This document shows positions 19,959 to 28,297 of a stretch of DNA of 64,000 bases, piece by piece. The DNA comes from Camellia lanceoleosa (taxonomy: Eukaryota; Streptophyta; Magnoliopsida; Ericales; Theaceae), in the NCBI GenBank assembly GCA_025200525.1, contig CM045761.1:78831551-78895550 (forward strand). Reading direction: 5' to 3'. The translations under genes and the position numbers were made by a program. The notes under the pieces are model-generated. The model was not told the origin of the DNA and did not search any database. It worked only from the letters and a program-made list of their open reading frames with translations. Position 1 is the first letter of the stretch. Each line of letters starts with the position of its first letter.

Positions 19959-22628
19959 CTAATCCCGTTCGCTTGATGCGAGATCTTCCTCTTCTACCCC
20001 CTCGTCCAAGGGAGTCTAGGCAACGTCGCCTTCTCCTACTTTCACCAGATTGAAGTCCACATCTGGGAACAGCTCTTGCGCCTTGTACTTAAAGGTCATC
20101 CAACCGCTGTCCTAATATTGACTTATCTCGTGCTTGTAGAAGTTTGATCGCTAGAAGCTCTGGATCACTTCTTCTTCGCTCCTACCTCCAGCGGCCACTC
20201 CCGACGGCCCAACAGCCCTTTCCCCCTCCTTTGCCAAGCTCCTGGTGACTACCGCGTCAATGGCCATCTGGAATTCGGCCGACCCCTTAAATTGTTCCAC
20301 AACCACCACGCATAAATCAGGGTACGCTGCCCTCTCAGAGGCCATTTTGGCCCTCTCTTTTACCAATGACTTCTCCAACTCTGCAATTCACCCATCTGCT
20401 TCTTCTTTATCCTTAATCACGTGGTCATGCAGATCTTCGTTATTGGCAAGGGTCTTCTCCAACCTTTCCTTGGCAGTGGTGCAGGCTTCTTAGACTACGC
20501 CTAGCTTTCCCTACTCGCTCGCCAACTCAAACTCCAGCGATACTGCCTTGTGACGCACCACTTCGAGCTCTACTTCGGTCACAGCGAGCTCGGTGGCAAC
20601 ACGCTCTGCCAAGTAGCCCTGCACCACTGTCAATACTTTTATCTTCTTTGCCCTTTGCGCATACTCTAGGCCTTGGCACAGGTACTCCACGCGGCTTTCC
20701 TCCAGCCCGTTGTCTCAACCCTTAGGTTTTGCAACTATGCTTTCACCCTCTCCAACTAGGCCTTTAGCGGCTCTGCCTCCACCTTCACATACGCTTTATA
20801 CAAAGAGGCGGTTGCCAAGGTCATCGCCTCCATCTGCGCCAAGCAGAACCCTTTCAGGAGGTCGACCTCTGTAAATAGCGCCATCCACCGCACGGCCGCA
20901 TCCCCCATTACCCCAACGAGATGGTTGGCAGCGACCCTGGTTTTCCTTCTTCTTCTGTCGATCGACCGGCCACTGCGCGCACGTGATACATGGCGGTCTT
21001 CACCGTAGCACCCACCTCTGATTTGCTCACCCCAACTTTCCCTTCCCCAGGACTTAGGGACACTTTTGGCATGGGCCCCATCTTGAGTGATTGCGATCTC
21101 AATCTCTCACTTACTGCCACCTGCTCTGGCTCCACCGCGTTCATCCCCACTTGGACATTTGGGCCCATGGCTTCTTTCCCCCCCATCCTTGTCTCCCCCA
21201 TTTCTACTTCTGGGGCTTCCTCCACCCTCTCCTCCTTCGTCTTCTTCAAAACTGGGCCACCCTCACTCCCCTCTGCAGCCGCTCTTCTTTTTTTTTTTTT
21301 CTTCTTGTTCTTCTTCAACACCTCGTCCACCTCCTATTTGCTCCTCTCTTTCAGCAGATTCACTGGGGGCGGCAGTGGTGCAAAATCAGTCAGATCTTTA
21401 TCTCCCAACAGCTTGGGACATGGTCGGACTCGCTCCCTCATGACCAACTTAGGCATAGAGCCTAACTGCGATTCCTTATACTTGTTTGTCTTGGCAAAAG
21501 TTTTCTGCTCCTCTGCTTCCTGCAACTTTCTCAGAGCCTCCAACTCCTCCAGTACAAGATCCTCCTCGGTCAGCTACGGCCCTAGACTCAAGGTGAACAA
21601 GGTCGAAGGTTGGATAAGGTCATCCTACTTCACACCCTCCTTCTCTCTTCACTCTTTCACCCGCTTCACCCTATTATCGGCCTCTGTTTCCAACCTTGGC
21701 TCTACTGACTTTGTGTGAACTTTCCACGTTGTGCGCATTCCCCTTCCACCATTTGCTGATACATAGAACCACCTCGGTCTCCACTCCTTCACCGACGATG
21801 GTAACCCCGCCACTAACCCTTACCTGCCACCGCCTGCAAGGTCACCCATGTGTCTTGCTGACCGGAGGCCTTGTAGCATGAAAAGAACTCCTCCACTATC
21901 ATCATTGCTCCCCAGGTCACTCGTGGCCATGCGATCGCATAGGCCAGTAATATTTTCCATGTGTTGGGCACCAGTTGCCCTGGCGCCACCTCCAAACAGT
22001 TTAGCACGTCCACCACTATTTGTGGGAGCGGCAACCTCAGACCCTCCCGCAACGCTTCCTCATACAATGTAAACTCCATCGGACGTGCATCCGACACCCT
22101 CTCCTTCGACGTAGGCAACTTCAACTCTATCTCTGCCGGAATCTGGTACTTCCTGCGTACCTCCTCCAACTCGTCTGCTGTAAACGTCTACTTGTCGGCC
22201 TTGGTGTACCAGTGGTCAGGTTCCACTTGGCTAATCGGCCTTACGGCCACAATCATAGTAGATGGCCGGGCTCGCGTCGCTTGCTCCGCCCTCCTTTTCT
22301 CCTGTCTCTCTGTCCTATATTGCTCCGCCAATTCCACCGCATCATCTTCACCCAATGCCTCTAGCCTCATGGCTAGTGCTTCGTCTTGAGCCATCTCTTC
22401 TACGTTTTTGTGTATTGCTTTTGCCGCCAGTGTGAGAAAGTTCGCAAAGTGTTGGAAGGGCGTGTCACATGAAACAAATGAGCTTAACTCTGGGATGTGT
22501 TGATTTTTTGCAAAGAGATATGTAAAACGAATCACTCCAAATGCCCACGGTTTGTCTATATTCCAAGGATCGAGATTAAATTTTGTTAGTTTGAAAATTT
22601 TGAAAGTTTCCAAACCCGCCTTTTCCAC
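19959..22628 (-). pseudogene. Antisense ORF of Tat element, degenerate
   Basis: Opposite to gag-pol, starting at ATG 22628 and ending at TAG 19961-19959. Parts in order: an N-terminal globular domain (GLETFKIFKLTKFN; AMRLEALGEDDAVELAEQYR), then DARPMEFTLYEEALREGLRL and DVLNCLEVAPGQLVPNTW (22169-21813), a low-complexity Lys-rich KKNKKKKKKRR and Pro/Gly/Val linker (about 21330-20908), a coiled coil (VEYLCQGLEYAQRAKKI; ERLEKTLANNEDLHD), and a tail EEEVIQSF...FKYKAQELFPDVDF...EEEDLASSERD. The (E/K)LR...YEEALR..LRLPLP...V..L..AP.QL.PN.W block is familiar from plant proteins labelled as putative transposon/gag-like, and antisense ORFs in this position are known from Tat elements such as Grande. Stops (for example near 20124 and 20100) and shifts show decay. 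The sense-strand frame at 20990-21718 is its shadow. Function unknown. Confidence 0.75.
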
Positions 22629-22805
22629 GTCCCATCCTAGTCCTAACCCTTCACTTCCTAGTAATGTCTCACTTCCCTCAGCATTGGTTTAGATCTTACC
22701 AGGTGTACCACCACGATACCCCAACCTTTTCCCTTCCCCATCTATTCCACTTCACATCATCACGTGCTTTCCTCACTCCTCGAGCCCCACGCGCCGCCAC
22801 CCCTT

Positions 22806-23095
22806 CTCGTTCGACCCCTTTCGCGGTTGGCTGTCCTTTCAGTCGGTCCTCTCGCTCAGATCCCTTCGCGATTAGCTCTCCTCTCGGTCGGTCCTCTCGC
22901 TCGAACCCCTACGCGGTTGGCTCCCCTCTCTGCCGGTCCTCTTGTTCAGGTCCTTTCACGGTCGACTTTCCTTTCGGCCTGTCCTCTCGCTCAGACCTTT
23001 TCATGGTCAGCTGTCCTCTCGGTCGGTCCTCTCACTTGGCCCCTTTCGCGGTCGGCTGTCCTCTCGCTCGATCCTCTCACTCGATCTCTCGACCG
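22806..23095. repeat. 45-bp tandem repeat in Tat 3' region
   Basis: About six units with TTCGCGGTTGGCTGTCC and TCGGTCCTCTCGCTC blocks. The 45-bp period (15 codons, PFAVGCPLGRSSRSD-like) keeps all plus-strand frames rather open; this is a consequence of the period, not evidence of a protein. Confidence 0.88.
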
Positions 23096-23149
23096 GCCCC
23101 ACACACCTCCCATTTTTCTTCTTTATTCTCTTCATTGGACTAAAGCTGC

Positions 23150-23169
23150 ACTTGGGAATGGGGGATTAC
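23150..23169 (+). promoter_or_regulatory. Polypurine tract of Tat element
   Basis: GGGAATGGGGGATT ends a few bases before the 3' LTR start at 23170. This is the expected plus-strand DNA primer site. Confidence 0.7.
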
Positions 23170-23731
23170 TAACATTGGTAGGCCCATATAAGCTTTTGGC
23201 CCACCACTTAGAGCCAATTCACGGTTCAAGTACTGAAGCCCAACACCATTGAAAACCCAATGTTGCACCAGAAACAAATGGCATCTAAACACTTGTCAAG
23301 AGGAGAACCAGCCACGTAAGCAGACAAAGATTTTGTAGAGTTATTGCATCACACATCAGCCATTAATGAGGCTCCTGCAGCATTAAATGCCATAACACCT
23401 TCACGTCGGAGCGAGCAGCCTCACCATGAACAAGGCAAGCTAAAGCATAGACTTTCGTCTAACATGATAGGTCGAAGTGGACAAAGAAATGATGAACAAA
23501 GGATATAAGGAGGCTTCCAAGACACACAAAAAGTTAAGTTCTCTATTGTTACTCTCTCTCCACACACTATCAATCTCCTCTTTTCTAACTTGATTGTCGG
23601 AGGGTCCACTAGGGGACTTTCGTTCCCCTTTGGATATTTTTGCAGGCACACTAGTGCGCTTAGGGACAGGTGAATGGTGTAGGAAGCGTGGATCAACCCG
23701 ACCCGCCCTCCAGGGATCAGCAGTATCATCA
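23170..23731 (+). repeat. 3' LTR of Tat element
   Basis: Starts TAACATTGG (the canonical TG mutated to TA) and ends TATCATCA. It has the same length as the 5' LTR, with about 12% differences counted by eye and one compensating pair of single-base indels. The TSD copy ATATT follows at 23732. Confidence 0.93.
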
Positions 23732-23736
23732 ATATT

Positions 23737-24501
23737 GATAGAGAAAAATAATTGAGGTGTTATTTAAAATTTGTTGAAGGTAAATTACTAACGTTATATT
23801 TGGTTGAGTGATTTGATAAGATATTTGAAAAATAAAAGAGAAAAGAGAAAAAGTGTGTAATGTAGGTATATTTTATTTTTATTTCACCTACTTTTTTTCT
23901 TTCCCTTTTCAAATCTCCCAACCAAACACAGTGTACAGTTTTTAATAATTAGACTTAATTCTCAAAAAAAATTATTGAAAATAAATCATAATAAAATCGT
24001 TGAAAAAATAAATTTTTATGACGATTTTTTGCACATGTTGCTAAAAATTGACAATTAGTGACATTTTTTAATCACGATTTTTATAAATTATCACCAAAAC
24101 TTACAATTAGTGACATTTTTTGTGACGAATTTTTTAAACTGTCGCTGAAAGTTAAAAATTAGTGATTTTGTGATAATTTTTTTAAACTATCGCTAAAATA
24201 TATAATTGATGACATTTTTTGTGACAAAATTTTCAAACTGTCACTAAAACTTAATAATTAATGACTTTTTTTAATTGTGTTTGATAAAAAACGCCATTAA
24301 TTCTCATAAGACTAATTAAATAATAAATTCACCTATTAAGAGTTACACGTAAGCCTTTTTTGATTTTTGATTTTTTTATGGGATGTTAGGAATTGACGTA
24401 TTTATATGCTTATGTACTTTCTCCTGACATAAGTAAATTTTATATTTTGTCAGATAAAAAAAAAAAAAAAAAAAAAAACTTACCAGTCAAAAGGTACTCT
24501 C
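23737..24501. other. AT-rich intergenic DNA with a degenerate array
   Basis: No gene. 24005-24290 is an imperfect array of about 55-60-bp units built on ATTAGTGACATTTTTTGTGA and ACTGTCGCTAAAA. An A24 run lies near 24457-24478. Confidence 0.6.
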
Positions 24502-24504
24502 TTA

Positions 24505-25076
24505 GGCCCCGTTTGTTTTGGGTTATAGGGAGGGAATTATGATTCATAGTGAGGGGATTATGATTCATAGTGAGGTGATATTTACTAATATCATGTTTGT
24601 TTTGAGAAATGGAGCAGAGATTTGTAATCCACTCTGGACTACGAATCCCCTTGGAGAGGGGATTAGGATAGGCCTGTGGGACTTGGTATTAAAAATTAGT
24701 CCGCCGGACTATTTTTTATTATTTATTTTTTAATTTTTTACATGATGGGCATTTTTTTTTAATATTAATGTTTAATTTTTTGTTAAGTAAAAATCATTGT
24801 TTTATTTGTTTTATTTTTTTCTAAAATTTTATTATTATTTTTTTTTATTTTTTACATGTTGGACATTTTTTTTGAACATTAATGTTTAATGTTTTTGTAT
24901 TTTTTTTATTATTTTATATAAAAATAATTTAACAATCTCTACACCAACAACTATCATAAAAACAAACACAATTTTACTTAATTCTCTCACTATCAATTTC
25001 CTTACTAACAATCCCCTCACTATTAATCTCCTCATTATGAATTCTCTTCATTCTACCTCTGAAAACAAACGGGACC
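24505..25076. mobile_element. Tourist/PIF-type MITE, TSD TTA
   Basis: A 572-bp element with TIRs GGCCCCGTTTGTTTT and, inverted, GGTCCCGTTTGTTTT, flanked by TTA at 24502-24504 and 25077-25079. Subterminal ATTATGATTCATAGTGAGG and its inverted counterpart TCCTCATTATGAATTC extend the fold. A 71-codon frame inside is not a gene. Confidence 0.8.
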
Positions 25077-25079
25077 TTA

Positions 25080-26407
25080 ACCTCTATTGATCACATTTTA
25101 ATCAATATCTTCGCAAATAAAAAATATGTTTGAGCCACAATTAAAAAATTTATCTAATGAAAAAATAAAAAATACAAATTAATATCATTTTTCAAAAACA
25201 ATTGGTGGCATAAAAAGATGATAAATCTCTATCAGTCTTTAAAATGTTTTATTCAAATTTTATTGTTGGATCCTAAGAACAATAAAAAAAAATTTAAGAA
25301 TTTTTATTTGAGAGCTTTCTGTATCATCGAAATATTTCACCTGAACTTTTCGCCTCCTATGCAGCTTCTTATATAAAATGGTAAGTCCTAATATTTTATA
25401 AACAAAATGGGCCCTTACACATACACATGATGTTTATTGTATAATTACATAGGAAATGTGAAATAAAATAATAAAATAAATTCGGTAATAAATAACATAT
25501 CAATTTTTATTTTTATTGACCTGGAACAAAATTTTCTTTTAATAGAAATGCTATTTAACATTGATTTCCATACTTTATTTCATGTTCTATATTTAACAAA
25601 TAGTGAAATTTACTGTGTCATATAAAGAATTCGGGTGAACATTTTCGGTAATATATAACAATTATTTCTTTTTAATAGGTGTTTATATAAAGTATATATA
25701 TGTTTTTTTGAGCATTTGGATAGCTTAATTTTTTATTTGCATGGTCTTCAGACGAGAGGTTTTATTTATTTATTTATTTTTATGCAATCTTCTATACAAT
25801 ATCGAAAATTAAAACTACCTTGGACACACGATTAGAGAAATGATTGATACCACAATTTAAGTTTCATAATTATATTCATAATGACATGGCATGACATGTG
25901 TAAAATTTTTAATTTATTACAAATTTAATCATATAATATTTAATTTTATGATCATATTGTTACGAGTGAAATATGAGACTAAAATTGTATCTTAGGATTT
26001 AACTACAGACAAATTGCCCTTTTTGACAAAAAAAAAATATCAAACTTTTCCTTTGACTTGTAGATTTAGACCCATGACTTGTAGATTTAGACACATGACT
26101 GGTTAGTGAAAGCAAAATATCAACAATTTGTACACTCCATGGTTACTCAAACAAAATCGAAAAAACTGAATAAGGCCCTTTAAATAAATGAAAATTTTAT
26201 TTATATAAAAAAATACAAAAAGAAGATGGTAATGTCATTTTTTATAAATAAACTTATATTTATAATATTTTGTTTTAAAATAAAAATTCAGATTAAATCA
26301 TATTATTCTCTATTAAAATTATGTATAAATTTTTTATTTATATATCATTACTCATAAATAAATCATAACTCAAGCTTTAAGAAAAGGATTTCTCCCTAGT
26401 TCGATAA
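25080..26407. other. AT-rich intergenic DNA
   Basis: No gene, transposon end or array could be supported in this stretch. Confidence 0.5.
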
Positions 26408-26637
26408 GTCTTCTTTTCTAAACTTACCAATTGGGTGTGACATTTGAATTTTATTTCTAAAAGACTGAATTTCACTATCTTACTTAATAAAAACTTTACT
26501 ATACATACACATACGCATCTATACGTACACATCTTTTCTAAGCTTACCATTTACAATTGGATGTAACCTTTAAATTTTATTTATAAACTATTAGACTGAA
26601 TTTCACTGATGTTACTTGGTAAAATTTTTACTATACA
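26408..26637. repeat. Direct duplication, about 125-bp period
   Basis: TCTTTTCTAA(A/G)CTTACCA...AGACTGAATTTCACT...TTTACTATACATA occurs twice (about 26412-26506 and 26532-26637). It borders the repeat units carrying P450 tails and may belong to the same duplication series. Confidence 0.7.
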
Positions 26638-26762
26638 TATATAGATGAGAAGTACACATACACATCAATTAGGCTTCCAATTAAGAGCTAGAGAAAAGTA
26701 CAGTTAAAAAAAAGAAAAAAGTGTGGATCATCAAAGGGAAAAGAGAAACAGACAACTAATTG

Positions 26763-26861
26763 TCACATGGCGATTGGAACAACACATAGAGCGTTTTGTA
26801 GGGTGGTGCCAAACTTGTCTTCCATGTCCAAGTCCTTTGGTGCAATTCCACCTTCAAGCTT
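26763..26861 (-). pseudogene. P450 C-terminal tail fragment, copy 1
   Basis: On the minus strand, 32 codons plus stop match the last residues of the P450 at 28298: KLEGGIAPKDLDMEDKFG, then TTLQNALCVVPIAM and TGA. Relative to the intact gene there is an in-frame 6-bp loss (LQKAQPLCVV against LQNALCVV) and I-to-T and P-to-A changes. The following 3' UTR is also conserved (TTAGTTGTCTGTTTCTC on the gene strand). No upstream P450 sequence is attached: similarity stops exactly after AAGCTT, replaced by the TACTATACATAT spacer of the repeat unit. Confidence 0.88.
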
Positions 26862-26932
26862 CCTACTATACATATATAGATGAGAGGTACACATACACAT
26901 ACACATACACATCAAATAGGCTTCCAATTAAG

Positions 26933-27958
26933 TAGAAATTTGAGCGAAATTAAGTGAATCCGATCCAGTCTAATCCAATCCAGTAAGTTTGGATTGGTTT
27001 TTTGAATCTGTGATTCGGTTTCGGATTGAAAAATTAAAAATCTGTAATTTATGAATTGGTTCCGGATTGGAACCGATCCGGAACGTATACAAATAGTCTA
27101 TATTTTTATTATACACCATCCTCCATAGTATCTTCTCTTATTTCATATAAAACTTAAATCCAAACCTAAATTTGCATATTATCTTCTTTTATTACTTTTG
27201 TTTGCTAGTTTTTAGCGTTAATTTGTAATGGTCTAAATACTTATGGTGGAACTAGTTTTCTTATGATTGTTTAAATTCTAGAACAATATGTCACTATTAT
27301 GAAAAGACATGTTGCTATTGTGAAACTAATATAGTGTTATATTTATATTTTTATGAAATTAAAGTGTTATATATATATATTTTTGTTATTTAATTATGTA
27401 AATTCAAGGTCCTAAACCGATCCAATCCGTGTTTAAATGGATTGGTTCGAATTGGTTCCAGATTGAAGCCCACGATTCCATATTAGAACTGATCCAGACC
27501 GTATACAAATAGTCTATATTTTTATTATACACCCTCCTTCATAGTATCTTCTCTTATTTCATATAAAACTTAAATCCAAACCTAAACTCGCATAGTATTT
27601 TCTTTTATTACTTTTGTTTGCTAGTTTTTAGCATTAATTTGTAATGGTCTAAATACTTATGGTGGAACTAGTTTTCTTATGATTGTTTAAATTCTAGAAC
27701 AATATGTCGCTATTATGAAAAGACATGTTACTATTGTGAAACTAATATGATGTTATATTTATATTTTTATAAAATTAAAAGTGTTATATATATTTTTGTT
27801 ATTTAATTATGTAAATCCATGATCCTGAACCGATCCAATCCGTGTTTAAATGGATTGGTTCCACGATTTAAATAGATTGGATTTGTTCTAATTTTTCAAG
27901 AACCGTAAATAGTGGATTGGTCCTAATTTTACCCCAATCCGGACCATGCTCACCCTTA
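26933..27958. mobile_element. hAT-like non-autonomous element with internal duplication
   Basis: It interrupts the second P450-tail repeat unit. Flanks are CAATTAAG (26925-26932) and AAATTAAG (27959-27966), an 8-bp duplication with one mismatch. The ends are rich in (A)TCCGATCC / GGATTGG words and the right end reads GGACCATGCTCACCC. Inside, a 416-bp direct duplication (about 27053-27440 and 27448-27865) is aligned at the phrase TATACAAATAGTC. No coding capacity. Confidence 0.6.
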
Positions 27959-28043
27959 AAATTAAGAACTAGAGAAAAGGATAGTTAAAAAAAAGAAAAA
28001 TTTGTGGATCATCAAAGAGAACAGAGAAACAGACAACTAACTG

Positions 28044-28142
28044 TCACATGGGGATTGAAACAACACATAGAGCGTTTTGTAAGGTGGTGACAAACTTTTC
28101 TTCCATGTCCAAGTCCTTTGGTGCAATTTCACTTTCAAGCTT
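28044..28142 (-). pseudogene. P450 C-terminal tail fragment, copy 2
   Basis: Same structure as the fragment at 26763-26861: KLESEIAPKDLDMEEKF, then VTTLQNALCVVSIPM and stop. It shares the 6-bp deletion with copy 1, so the two derive from one ancestor distinct from the intact gene. Its repeat unit (spacer, 3' UTR, tail) abuts the repeat unit that continues into the intact P450. Confidence 0.88.
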
Positions 28143-28297
28143 CCTACTATACACACACATATATATATATATATATATATGAGAAGTACACAGACACATC
28201 AATTAGGCTTACAATTAAGAGCTAGAGAAAAGGACAGTAAAAAAATAAAATAAAATTGTGGATCATCAAAGGGAAAAGAGAGACAGACAACTAATTG

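Larger units (their letters stand above)
12614..23731 (+). mobile_element. Ty3/gypsy Tat-lineage LTR retrotransposon, complete but decayed
   Basis: An 11,118-bp element with 562-bp LTRs at 12614-13175 and 23170-23731, flanked by a perfect 5-bp TSD, ATATT (12609-12613 and 23732-23736). Order inside: PBS, gag, protease, RT-RNase H, a second (archaeal-like) RNase H, integrase, then a long 3' region with three tandem arrays and an antisense ORF, and a polypurine tract. The extra RNase H after the gypsy RNase H, the DNGSS-type protease, and the long 3' region with antisense ORF are known traits of the Tat lineage (Ogre, Retand, Grande relatives). Every coding region has stops or frameshifts, and the LTRs differ at roughly 12% of sites by eye, mostly transitions. 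The element is old and cannot move on its own. Confidence 0.93.

Noticed and set aside
20990..21718. A 242-codon open frame on the plus strand, Ser/Pro/Thr-rich
   Set aside because: It is the complement of the antisense ORF in the Tat 3' region. Its composition follows from the Lys/Glu/Gly-rich reverse frame, and no domain is visible.
22664..23252. Two overlapping 160-codon plus-strand frames with 15-residue repeats
   Set aside because: They arise from the 45-bp tandem repeat, whose period is a multiple of three; several frames are open at once, which argues against coding.
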